NCBI GenBank assembly: GCA_015680685.1
Contig: MNCI01005810.1
Location: 358,772 to 422,771 of the forward strand
Length of the DNA: 64,000 bases
Source: Gnetum montanum
Taxonomy: Eukaryota > Streptophyta > Gnetopsida > Gnetales > Gnetaceae
Direction: 5' to 3'
The notes beneath the pieces were generated by a model. It did no database searches, was not told the DNA's origin, and worked only from the letters and a program-made list of their open reading frames with translations. Positions 45,216-56,969 of this stretch are shown piece after piece. The first letter of the stretch is position 1. Each line of letters opens with the position of its first letter. A program made the translations under genes and the position numbers.

Positions 45216-46859
45216 ACATCTACAGGAATGGCCCAAGAGACATCAAAAATGGATAAAAAAACACCATAGTAGACTTGGCACCAACATCACTCATTGGTGC
45301 AAGATCGAATGTCATTTTGCCATGCTCAAGAGTGTTGTGGTAATGATATGTTGAGGGTAAGTGTGTAGGCAATGCACTAGGAATAAATAAGGAGATGAAA
45401 TGCAAATAGGGTGTCATGATGTAAGATGCGAAGTCAACTAGGCTAAGGGTGACCATGGCACCATGGTGGCTTACCCTTGAAAACATTAACCTCTCATTAG
45501 AGTGCTCATGAGAGAGTTAGTGAGGATTCAAGGCTAAGCTAGTTGCAAAATTACAGTGCTTGTAAATTGCTTGGGCATGTGCTTTTTTCCATTTTGTTTT
45601 GTTTTTGTTTTTTTCTATTTTTTTTTTTACTTTTTCTTTGCTTTACTGTAGGGAAAACCTCCATTTCTAGAATGTAAGGAAGTAGATGTGCGTAAGCTAT
45701 AGCAAGATGAAAGGGATGTGCACTCTTGAGTGGCTTAGCTAGTCCAAGCATGCACATCAAAGAAATGTGGTGACTTGCCACTATGAGAAGATGTATTCCT
45801 ACATGACCACCTCTAGGGCCTCATCTTGCAAACACAACTCCAGGAAGATAAGAAAACCACAAACACGAAATGCAAATCAAATGCTAGATGTGAAGATGCT
45901 ACAAATGATGCAAAGGTTGAACTAGTTACAAGTGCTCAAGAAGCCTGAAAAAGTGCCAAGGCTAACGATGCTACAAGTGCTCCAAAGGCCGAAATAATGG
46001 AAAATGCTCCAAAAATTAGCAAAATGATAGTTTAAGGTCTTGGTAGATCATGAACCTAGTTTAAGATCCTAGTAGATCATGGTGTGCTAGTTTATAGTCC
46101 TAGAAAACTACTATGTGCTAGTTCAATGTCATAGTGGATGTGTTGTTGTGCTAGTTTAACATATGACCCAAGAACAAGTTATGCTAGTTTTAGCATCATG
46201 GTGGATGAGCTATGCCAGTTTATAGTTATAGCAGACTACTATGGCAGTTTAGCATCATAGTAGATGAGTGCTATGCCTAGTTTAGTATCTTGGAAAATGA
46301 GTGTTTACCTTGCTTTGATGCTTTAATGAGGTACAATGCTGCATGCTAGATATGCTCATACATAACCATGCTATGTGCCTACAAGATCTTACAAGAATCA
46401 ACTAGGAAAACAACATCAAGTGGCACATGTTTGAACAAAGTGAATGCATAAATGAAAGAAAAGCAATGCAAAAGCAATAATTTTAGGCTGTTCTGGGCCA
46501 CAACGGTAGTTTAAGATCATTTCGAGCATTTGGTCACTAGTTTTAGGGCCAATTTAGGCTATGTGTGTTGCTAGTTTTAGGGTCATTTCAAGTTTTATAG
46601 TGCTAGTTTAAGGCCATGATAGGCCATATAGTGTTTTATAATTTTTGATATTTTGATTTTTGTGTGTTTTTTATGTGTTTCATTCAATGTATGAGCTTAG
46701 TGGATGAATGCATAAACAAATCAAGAATGCATAAACAAAGTGAAATGATGTGTATGCTAAGCAAGGAGGCTAAATGTAAAGGAATAAACAAATGCAATGT
46801 AGGCAAACATCAAAAATGCATGACACGTAGTAGCGAAGGGTGGGCAGGTGCCTAGCTTG
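45216..46859 (-). other. 3' region of T-IV
   Basis: It is non-coding. At 45587-45645 lies an A-rich purine tract on the minus strand, at nearly the same distance from the LTR as in T-big (56539-56590). At 46020-46640 short units with TAGTTTAA and a following TAG-rich half repeat every 40-80 bases. Frames at 45551-45781 and 46664-46855 are not convincing. Confidence 0.6.
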
Positions 46860-49800
46860 TTTTGGTTCAAAGGGATACCCTGGTCATGCAGTTGTTTCCT
46901 AATTAAGCATGGACTAGAGGACATGCAAGGCCTAGAGGTGCTCCAAGAGGCTATTGGCTTAAACTACTTATTTAGGTGTGTTAGCCTTGGGCGTTACATT
47001 ACTTGTCCCAAGGGTATCATTAGGAAATTCCACCTCTAACACTTGCCCCATGTCTATGTGGAAAATAGTGAGAAGGGAGGAATTATCACCATGGATGATA
47101 GCATGACCATCTTCATATGGAAGGTGGATTTCTCGGTGGATGGGAGAGGAGACAACCTATAGCTACGCTAGCCAAGGCCTACCTAAGATCAGGTTAAATC
47201 TAGGCATGTGAAGGTGAATTTTGAAAAGTTGGGTAACTTCTCCCTAGCCATGAATGCTATGATGATCATGCCCTAGATGATGATGTGTAAGAAATTGAAG
47301 GATTTTAGACACACAGTTTTCATTAGCCAAATCTACTCTGTGAGGCCTAGTTTGTCTATGATGAAGTACAAAACTACATTTATTGTTGCACCATCATTGA
47401 TGTGCACCCTATGGATGGTGCACTATCTAATTCATATGCTAATAGATAGTGGAGCTATTGTGACCTCCCCTCGTTTGGGGTTGACCTTGATCGCCTCATC
47501 ATGAAATGCTAGGAATGTTGAAATCGATTCCTATGGCACAGGGGACAACATCACTACATGAATGGAATTCTCATTTGCGGGGATGTCCTTTATAGCAGGA
47601 ATTAAGGCCAACATTGAATCCAATGACTCTTGCTAAGTAGATGAGGTCATGACCATGTCATACAAGCTTAGCATTGTGGTTTTCTACTTGAGTATTTGTT
47701 TCACGTAGGTTAATGCATTTGCAAAGTCCTTATCATTTTCCATTGTGTTGGCATTGACCTCCTTCATGCAACATAAGAGATGGATCTTTGGATGAGGTGA
47801 CTTGGGCTTGGCTTGCTTGATTGGCTTGGGGGCCTTAGTGCATGGTTGCAGCTTGCTGGTTATGGCCTTTACTTCAACCATGGGAAGTGCAAGGGAAAGG
47901 ACCAACTTTGATGGACCAAGTGCTCTTTTATCTTATTGTTGTCTAGTTATTTCATCTACAAGGCACTTGTTCAACCTATTGCATTGCCATTTCATGGATC
48001 TACCCATGTTGCCAGTGAGGTCAACCCTTGGATGAGGAGAAACTAATACATTAGCCACTACCAGGCTTCAGGTAGGTGAGGGGCTAGTATGTTGTAACAC
48101 CTTAACAATAAATAGCTATTTGTAGTTGTTGCTGTGGAATGCTAGTTTAAAATTGTAGTGGACAAGTTATGCCAATTTAATGTCTTAGCAAATGAACTAT
48201 TTGGATGCCAGTTTAATGTCATAGCGGACGATTGCTATGTGACCTTAACCTAAAAAGGTGTTATGGGTGCCCAAGGTTGCACTTTAACAATGAAGGAAGG
48301 CCTCTTGCTTGTGGAGGTTGATGGAACCTTTGTGCTACTAAAAGGCATGAAAACCATGAAAGGCTACCTCACTGGTGCTAACTTTCCCATGTTGATGGTG
48401 TTCATGATGTAGTCAGCATCATCCGCATTGGACTAGTTTGCCACATCAAGTACAAGTTGGCCCCTATTTATCATTCTTTGCAAATCATCTTGAAAAGCTT
48501 AATAGAAGTTCGTACTATGATCAAACATCTAGTGGTAATGATAAAATTGGTCTAGCTTGAAGTGTTGTGGGACCAGGGGCTTGTTTTATACTCCTAAGGT
48601 GGGATTCCTCAGTAGTTTGTAGTACCTATTGTCCCATTGATGGGCACTCTCTGACACTCTCTTATGTTGGATAAGCTTGACTTTCAATAGTTGATTAAGA
48701 AGATGTAAGGGTTTGAGTGGTAATAGAGTATACTTTAAGTGGTCCTTACACTCAAAGTTGGACCTTGGAGTGGCTTGCACTATGATCCCTACTGATGTAG
48801 GTAGGCTGGTTGCCTAGGCACTAGAGATGGCTTTGTGTGCTGAGGCCTTAGGCTGCCTAGCTGTCCATCTATAGTTGGTTGCTTTTGTGCCTACCATTTC
48901 CACTATTGCATTTTGTTCTCACACATGCTAGTTTTTATAGGCCACGTAGGTTAGGTCATTGCTTGCTTGCATTACCTCTTCAATGTCCTTCGTTTGGGCA
49001 AAAGCTCAGCTTAAAGACTTAAGGACTAGGTAGAAAAATTTTGACTTGATGAAGTTGTTAATTACATCCTTGAAGATGGCTAAGAGCTGGATCTTTGCTA
49101 TAGGCTCTTACACTTCATTCAATGCAATGCTCTAGAATTGGATAAATTTGGGCACAAGCTTCAAGGGGCCTTACTTAATTTGCATGAGTTGGTTAAGGGT
49201 TTCCTGAAGCTTCAAGTTGTACCTAAAGTGCATCACAAATTGGCTTAGGAGATCCTCCAAGGAGGAGATCGAGCCCCTAGGTAATGAGTGATACCAGTCT
49301 AGGGCTTTGTTGGTAAGTGACATGGCAAACACATGCATGATGGCATGTGTCCATGCTTATAATAGCAAGCATTTAGACTTGAATGTGATAAGGTATGCAT
49401 TGGGATCCTCTTCACCATTGTACTTGGTGAACTGAGGTAGTGGGACCCCAATTGGGAAAGTTAGTGATGGAACCATAGGACTTATTGGGTTGTCCTAGTA
49501 GAAATCCATCACCTTGATGGTTTTAGAGGCTTTGAGTCAATTGATCTCCTTCATCAAAATTTGGATTAGCTAGAATGCTTGATCCAAGTCTTGAGATGTG
49601 CCAGCTAGTTGCATTGGCTAGGCTATCTGCTATGTTGGTTGTACGATTGAGGGTCAAATTTCTAGTTATGAAGCCACGTGATGTAGTTGATGCATTGGCT
49701 ATTCTATGGATGCGGTGACTGGAGCAATCCATGTATGTGTGGGTTAGAGTGACACTGAGGAGACCAAAAAAATAGACAAGATGTAAGCTTCTTGAGTCAT

Positions 49801-50310
49801 TTAGGGTTGGGAGATGGCCCCTGCATGAGTGTAGGATTAGGTTGATGTGATTACTGCTAGCAAAGATGGTTGAGTAGGCATGGTTACTATGTCAAAGAGA
49901 ATGCTTGAAATGAACTGAGAAGGGGCCAAACTGGGGAGTGGTTGTTGGAAGATGATGTAAAAGGAGCTTTTGCATTAGGAGCAGACTTTGAACTCATTTT
50001 CTTCCTCCTGCAAGGATTACTCATAGTTAGTTCCTACATTGTGCTCATTTGCATGGATGAGTTGGAACAACAACTAGTCATAGGACTTAGTGAGTGGGAT
50101 TATGTCAAATTAGGTAGGGATGTACTCTCATATATCTCAGTGGATTTCTTTGAAGTTTTGTTTTTCCTCTATGTTAAGGAGATCCACAAGTAACCCTACT
50201 CAAAATTTGGTAGAAACAAAGCTGTATTATTCGTGGCTGAGAATAGCATGCTCTAGGTGAATGGTGAAGGTGTCAAGTATGTTAGACACTAATGTGGAAG
50301 GCTGATCTAG
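46860..50310 (-). pseudogene. gag: T-IV gag-protease
   Basis: Read on the minus strand. The N-terminus is near 50310 (RSAFHISV-like, start codon lost). The Gag core at 49460-49180 reads PLPQFTKYNGEEDPNAYLITF, ALDWYHSLPRGSISSLEDL and FVMHFRYN. A linker with QATPRSNFECKDHLKYTLLP (48780-48720) matches T-big. A repeat array interrupts at 48110-48240. The protease has INDGATINVVLY with Asp at 47393-47395. The C-terminal block ends near 46860. No RT motif follows. Stops (mostly TAG) are spread through it. Confidence 0.8.
48110..48240. repeat. AGTTTAA / TAGCGGA repeat block inside the T-IV gag-protease region
   Basis: Three units with AGTTTAAAATTGTAGTGGAC-like sequence, spaced about 45 bases, stand between the Gag core and protease. 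T-big has the same block, inverted, at 53600-53720, and the motif is the one that fills the 3' regions of T-I, T-IV and T-big. Confidence 0.55.
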
Positions 50311-50716
50311 ATTTGTGTTCATAGATCAAGTTGTGAAACTTGGAATTTGTAAAAAATATCTAAGCTTGAAAACTACAAAAAATGACTAAGTCTTCCTATA
50401 GTAGAAAAATGGCTAAGTGTGAAAATTGCAAAAAAATGGTTTAGTGTTGAAATTGCAAAAGAATGGCTAACTATGGAGACTACACTCTCTATGCTAAGAG
50501 CTAACTATGCTCCACACTAACTATGCTCTCTACACTCAAAGAATAGAGACTTAGAAAAATGATGGAGAGAAGTGTAGTTTGGGTTGCTACGCAAGGTCCC
50601 AAGGGGACCAACAATGGGGTCCAATCTACACCAACATGGATGTAGAAAGCATGCAAGATAATCATAGCAGAGTGCAAAGAAGGAAATGGATTAGACCTCC
50701 TTCTAGCATCAAAAAA
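50311..50716 (-). other. T-IV leader with primer site
   Basis: It is the reverse complement of the T-big leader (41824-42190). On the minus strand TTTTTTGATGCTAGAAGGAGG follows the LTR end. Confidence 0.55.
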
Positions 50717-52630
50717 TATAATGATGAAAAATTTCAGTAGCTATAATCACTAAGGGATCAATAGACTTACATCCTAACCTCAACCTCACACAAGGGCCTA
50801 CTAGAAGTAGAGATGAGGTTCCCTGAATGGTCTTGTCAATCAAATAGGGACTTTGTCGGTTGCCATTGGGGTGATGGATGCAACTAGGAATGATGTGGTT
50901 AGCCGAGATACAATGAAAAATGAATGCAAATGTTGCTAAGTGTTAAAGCTTTATTTGTGATGGTGTAGAGCATAGTCATGGGGTCCATGGGGGCAAACAT
51001 GATCAAGGGTTTCAATCGGAACAAGGGTGCCAACATGTGGAGACTACCACCCGAGAATAGTTATAACATGAATACACATTAAAATACTAAAAAATGTAAA
51101 GAAAATGTGAAAAATGTAAGAGAGAGAAATAGAACACTACCCCAAATGAGGTAGAGCATAGTTAACTTCAAAAGCAGTTTAGAAGGTATGCAGTGTATAA
51201 TAGGCATAGTGGAAAGTGTAGTCATAGTTTTGATGGTGTTAGGCCATGAAGTCTAGTGCTTGCCATGGTGTACCATGATTTGTGGTGTCCTACAAGGCTA
51301 CTGTGGGGCTGCGGTGGGCCATGGTGCACAACTTTACCTCTCTGTGATCTGCCAGTGTGCTTTGGGTCTCATTTGCCCAAATGCCAAATGCCAAAATGCC
51401 TCCAAGTTTGAAAAAATGTCAAAATTCAAACTAAAAACCAGAAATTCCAACCCTCAAAGCATTGGGACGTAGGGGTATTTATAGGACTAGGGTTAGCCCA
51501 AAATGTATGAAGAGCACCATGTGGTAGTGTGGTACTTGGAACTATGTTGTACCCCAACTATGCTCTCCACTGAAGTAAATGATGTTAGACTGTGTTATCT
51601 ACTTTTAGACTCTACAACACTACGAGACTATAACTATGCTACCAACTGCATGTGCAAATGTTGAGAAGACTGCAACGTACATAAGAAAATGCTATAAATG
51701 CCAAAAAATGCAAATTTTGGAGACTATGCTCTGGGACTACATTGTCCACTATTGGGAGTGGGGTTGAGCATAGTTACAATTTCAAGGAGGAGGGGTATAC
51801 AAAAAGGATAAATGTTGCTACTAAAGGTGTTTTGGAGCTAAGGTGAATGTCAATGCTATGTTGTGGAATCCTTTAGAGGTTGTTCTACATTTCTATCCTT
51901 GACAACGCTCTAGACTAGGGAAGAGCGTAGTTCCAGACTTAAGTAAAATATAGAAAAAAAGTGGCTTTGTGCTGACTATGCTCTAGGGAAGGCTAACTAC
52001 GCTCTCAACTGTAGGTAAGCATAGTCACAACACTTAAGAAAACTTGCAAAATGTAGCTTCCAGTTGACTATTCTCAACTATGCTCTCAACTGTAGTCTCA
52101 ATAGATAGAAAAATCTACAAAAATAAAACTAGGCCTTGATGCTATCTATGCTTAACTATGCTCTCAAGTAGTGGAGAGAGGAGTCCAGAAAATTAGAAAA
52201 TTTTGCAAAAAATGTGCTTCCATGCTAACTAAGTTGACTACGCTCCTGAGCATAGTGGACAACATAGTCTTAACAGTTAGAAAATTCTGTAGAAACCTGG
52301 CTTCCAAACTATTAAAACTTGACTATGATCCTGAGTGTAGTCCTAAAATTTAGAAAATGTTTGAAAAAGCTAGTGTCATTGTGCTGACTACACTCCAAAG
52401 AATAGTCCCAGCACTTAGAAAAATTTTGTAGCAAGTGTCATCATCATGACACTTGGAAAAGTTTGCAAAACTAGCATTTGAGGTAACTACGCCCTCTACT
52501 ATGCTAACTACACTCTAGTGCAATGCAGAGCATATCACAACACATAGAAAAATTTGTAAAAATATCATCATTATGATACTTCACCAAATTTTCAATCAAG
52601 AAGTGGTAGCTAAGTTTTTGTGATGTTTCA
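50717..52630 (-). repeat. 5' LTR of T-IV
   Basis: It is 1914 bases and in the + strand view ends TGATGTTTCA at 52630. TATA on the minus strand is at 51477-51484. U5 hairpin block CCCTA/CAGGG (one mismatch) is at 50830-50865. The palindrome array is at 51540-52530. It differs clearly from the 3' LTR at many positions, so the insertion is old. Confidence 0.85.
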
Positions 52631-52635
52631 AGGTA

Positions 52636-54400
52636 CAACTTGGAGCCTAAATCAAACTTGGACTAGCTGATGCAAATTAAGTAGGGCCACCTATAGCCCG
52701 TGCCCAAATTTAATCAATGCTAAAGCATCACATTGAATGAAATGCAAGAGCCCATCACTACGACACACCTCTTAGCCATCTACAAGGGTGTAGTTAATGA
52801 CTTCATCAAGTCAAAACTGTACTACTTGGTTCCATAATCTCTAAGTTAGGCCTTTGCCCAAATAAAGAGCATAGAAGAGGTAGTGTAAGCTAGCAACAAA
52901 TTGGCCTATGTGGCCTACAAGAACCAACATGTAAAGAAGAAAAATGCAACAATGGAAATGGTATCCACACAAGCCAAAATGACCAACCATAGGCCAATGG
53001 CTTGGTAGCCCAAAGCCCCAACACATAAAGTTGCCAACTCTAGCACCTAGGCAACCAACCCACCTAAAATGGTAGGGGCCATAGTGCAAGCTACTCCAAG
53101 GTCCAACTTTGAGTGCAAGGATTTCTTAAAGTATACACCATTGCCACTGAGACCTTCACAAATGCTGGATCAACTACTAAAAGCTAGGCAAATCCAACAT
53201 AAATGACTATTGGATGATGCCCACCAATGGCATGATAGGTATTATGAGCTCTTGAGGAATCCTACATCAGTAGTACCCAATGAGCCCCTAGTCTTACAAC
53301 ACTTCAAGTTGGACCAAGTTTATCATTACCACCAGATGTCTGATCATAGTATGGATTTCTATCAGCCTTTGTAGAATGATTTGCAAAGAATGATAGATAG
53401 GGGTGAACTAGTCCTTAATACACCAAACATAAATGACACTACCTATGTCATCAACACCATCATCATAGGTGGCAAATTAGCACCAGTGTAGAATCCTTTT
53501 GTGGTCTGAGTGCCTTCTAATACTGCAAAGGTTCCCTTGGCCTCCACAAGAAAGAGGCCTTCCTTCATGGTTAAATTACTACCTCAGGTACTCACAAAAC
53601 CCTTCATGGTTAAGGTCTTATAGTAGTGGTCTAATAGAACATTAAACTTGCATATATCAATCACTATGATGTTAAACTGACATAATTCGTTTGCTACAAT
53701 GTTAAACTGGCATACTACAGTAACAACTAAAAAACCACCATTTGTCATTAGGATGCCACAACATGCTAGCCCCTTACCTACCCTAACCCCAATTGTGGGC
53801 AACATATCAGTTCCTTCTTTTCCAAGGGTCGAGCCCACCAGCAACATGGGTAGACCCACTAGGTGGTAATGCAAGAGGCAAAACAAGCACCTCATAGGTG
53901 AAATGACTAGGTAACAACAAGATCAAAGAGTGATTGGTATGCTGAAGCCTATCCCTACCCTTGCACTTCCCATGTTTGAAGAAAAGGCCACAACTAACAA
54001 GCCACAACCAAGCACTAAGGCTCCCAAACAAGCCAACCAAGCCAATCACAAGTTTCCTCCATGAGAGATCTATCTCTTGGGATACAAGGAAGAGATCAAG
54101 GCCAACACAATAGCCAATGGAAATAACTTCACAAATGCACTAGCCCAAGTTAAGCAAGCACTCAGGTAGAAAAACAGAATGACAAGCTTATATGACCTGG
54201 TCATGACCTCATTTACACACTAGGAAACATTGGCCCGAATGTTGGCCTCTATTCCTATTATAGAGGACATCTCTACATATGAGAATGTCATCTGTGTAGT
54301 AATGTTGCCCTCAGCACCATAGGAATCAGGTTCAACATCCCTAGCATTTTGTCATGAGCTAGTTAAGATTAATCCTGAATGAGGGAAGGTCACAACAACT
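52636..54400 (+). pseudogene. gag: T-big gag, second part
   Basis: The frame continues from 43278 with YNLEPKSNLD, LYYLVPXSLSXAFAQIKSIEEVV, QATPRSNFECKDFLKYTPLP, LLKARQIQHK, HQWHDRYYELLRNP and RVEPTSNMGRP. It includes the repeat block at 53600-53720. Stops and frameshifts are frequent. The similarity to T-IV (48586-48780) is obvious by eye. Confidence 0.75.
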
Positions 54401-54800
54401 CCATTGTCTATTAGCATACGCATTGGACAGTGCACCATCTATAGGATGCACATCAATGATGGTGCAGCAATGAATGTGATTCTATACACTATCATTGACA
54501 AACTAGGTCTCATAAACTAGATCAGGCCAACTAAAATCATGTCTCTAACATCCTTTAATGGATCATGTGTCACTATCAAGGGTACCATCAACATAGCCTT
54601 TGTTGTAGGGGAGCAGTTCCCCACCTTCACAAAATTCATTGTCATAGAGGAAATGCTAGGATTCAACCTAATCCTAGGTGACCCAACTATAGGTTGTCTC
54701 TTCTTCCACCCATTAAGAAATCAAGATTCTATACAAAGGTGGTCAAGTTATCATCCATGGTGATAACATCGCCCCTCTAGCCATCAATAGCCTTGAAACA
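54401..54800 (+). pseudogene. T-big aspartic protease
   Basis: MHINDGAAMNVIL carries the catalytic Asp at 54458-54460; NDGA is the Tat-style form of the usual D(S/T)GA. The segments MSLTSFNGSCVTIKGTINIAF, FPTFTKFIVIEEMLGFNLIL and GDPTIGCLF follow as expected for strand and flap regions. This part stays open from 54539 to 54763. No RT follows it. Confidence 0.75.
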
Positions 54801-55130
54801 AAGCATGGGATAGAGGTGGAACTCCTTGATGGTGCACCTACAATAAACCATGCAACACATAATGTTGACATAACTGAATGAGTGGTAAAAGCCAACAGTC
54901 TCGTAGAGGATACTAGGCCCTACACATCCCCTAATCCATACCAGATTAGGAAGAAACCACATGACCAAGGGATCCCCTTGGCCCAAAATGTGCCAAGAAC
55001 CTATGTAACCTTTGTTGCTATGTGCCACACATTTTTGACTTTTTCTTACATTACATTTGTTTACGCATTTAGTTTTAGCCTACTTGCTTAGCTTACATAG
55101 CATTTTACTTTTTTTTTAGATTTATTTACA
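54801..55130 (+). pseudogene. C-terminal part of the T-big gag-protease frame
   Basis: The stretch has GTPYNKPC-like decayed sequence, then YTSPNPYQIRKKPHDQGIPL, and is matched in T-IV near 46870-46960. Coding seems to end close to 55091. I do not recognise a domain. Confidence 0.45.
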
Positions 55131-56951
55131 TTGTTTAAGTGTTTGAAAAATAGAAAAAACCCATAAAAACAAAAATAAAAAAAACTACAAAAAATAATGC
55201 TATAGCCCACCATGGCCTTAAACTGGCAATGCACAACCCACCATGGACTTAAACTAGTACCACATAGCTCACCATGGTCTTAAACTAGCAACATCACCAT
55301 GTAGCCTACCATGGCCTTAAACTGGCACCTCTGGCCCAAAATGGTCTAAAACTATCAATGCCAACATGGTCATAAACAACCTTAAACTAGTAGTCTATGT
55401 GACCTGAAATGAACCAAAACTTATAACAAATAGCCCAAATTCCTTAATAGCCCGCATGCATACTACCATGTTTAGCATTTTTGCATATTAAATTCATTCA
55501 AAACAAGTGTTGCTTGATGTTATTTTTCTAGTTAATTTTTTTAGGATCTTCTACCCATAGCATGGCTATGCACGAGCACATCTAGCATGCAACATCGTAC
55601 CTTACCAAAGCAACGTAAGCACCAATCTACCATGATTTTAAAACTGGCATAGCATGCATCCAACATGATGCTAAAATTGACACAACATGTCCTTGGTTCA
55701 CGATGTTAAACTAGCACAACACATGTCTGCTATGATGTTAAACTAGGATACAATAGTTGACTAGGACTATAAACTAACACACCATGCTCTACTAGAACCT
55801 TAAACTGGGTTCACTATCTACTAGGACCTTAAACTAGTAGGGCATCCCTTGCAACATCATCGCCCCTTCCAATTTTGCTAAGCACTTGCCATCATTTTAG
55901 CCTTTGGAGCATTCTCAACATCATCGCCCCCAGTACTTTGATAGGATTTTCCAAACACTTGCAACTAGTTCAGCCTTTGTAGAATTTGCAACATCTTCAC
56001 ACTTGGCATTTTATTTTCATCTCATGTTTTGTGGTTTTCTTGTCTTCTTAGAGTTGTGTTTGTAGGATGACACCCTTGGGAAATTATGCAAAGGTACATC
56101 TCATTGTAGCAACAAGTCGGCATGTCACTCTAACGTGCATGATTGGACTAGCTAAGCCTCTTAAGAGTGAACATGCCCCTCATCCTATTATAGCCTATGC
56201 ACATCCATTCTTGCATTCCAATAGCCTCTCATGCCCTACATAGCAAAAATTGCAAGCCCTCTGATGCATACACACTGTGATGCATATGGCACACTCTTTT
56301 CATGTCAACCATAGAACCCAAGGTGGATGTAACACAAGTCATTCCATGGGGAGCCTCTATTGGTTGGTCAAACCCTGCATGGATGTAACAAAAATCATCC
56401 TAAGGAGGAAACACCTATCCTATAGACATAACTTGGTTGCATCAAAGAAAAGCCCATTTGATGGCATGCAGTCCACTTGATGGCCCACACCTTGCATCAA
56501 AGTAATTTGTAGAACCAAATGTAGGTTCACCCCATAGAAAAAAAAAAGGAAAGAAAAAAAAAAGAAAAAAAGCAAAAGATAAAAAGTGCATCCTAAGCAA
56601 TCTAAATGCACTGCAATTTCACAACTGATGTAGCCTTGACTACACACTAACTCTCTCATGAGCATTTCAATGAAAGATCAACATTTATGGGGAAGCCACT
56701 CTAGTGCCATGGTCACCATCAAATGTGCTAACTCTATATCCTATATTACAACATACCTATTTGCATTTCATCTTCCCTATTATTCCTAGCACATTGCCTA
56801 CACCTATTACCCTCAACATGTTGCTACACTCAACACTCTTGAGCATGGTGAAACGATACATAATTAAGTACCAACAAGCAATGTTGGTGCCATGCCTATT
56901 GTGGTGTTTTGCAGTTCTTTTTCAATGTCTCTTTGGCCACTCCTATAGACA
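55131..56951 (+). other. 3' region of T-big
   Basis: 55200-55830 is an array of short units with CCATGGCCTTAAACTGGCA and GATGTTAAACTGGCA forms, every 40-60 bases. 56539-56590 is an A-rich purine tract. 56640-56950 matches the T-IV 3' region inverted (45215-45510). No RT or integrase. Confidence 0.65.
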
Positions 56952-56969
56952 TCAATAAAGAGAAATCAA
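56952..56969 (+). other. Polypurine tract of T-big
   Basis: ATAAAGAGAAATCAAG directly precedes the 3' LTR start GGAAACACCAC. It is a decayed form of the AAAGAGGGG tract. Confidence 0.6.

Larger units (their letters stand above)
43279..52630 (-). mobile_element. T-IV: complete non-autonomous Tat-like element (Gag-protease only)
   Basis: It is 9352 bases. From high to low it has the 5' LTR (52630-50717), leader, gag and protease (about 50310-46860), a 3' region with repeat arrays, a polypurine tract (45215-45199) and the 3' LTR (45198-43279). RT, RNase H and integrase are absent. The perfect duplication and full ends show that it transposed in this form or close to it, presumably with enzymes from an autonomous relative. 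Confidence 0.9.
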
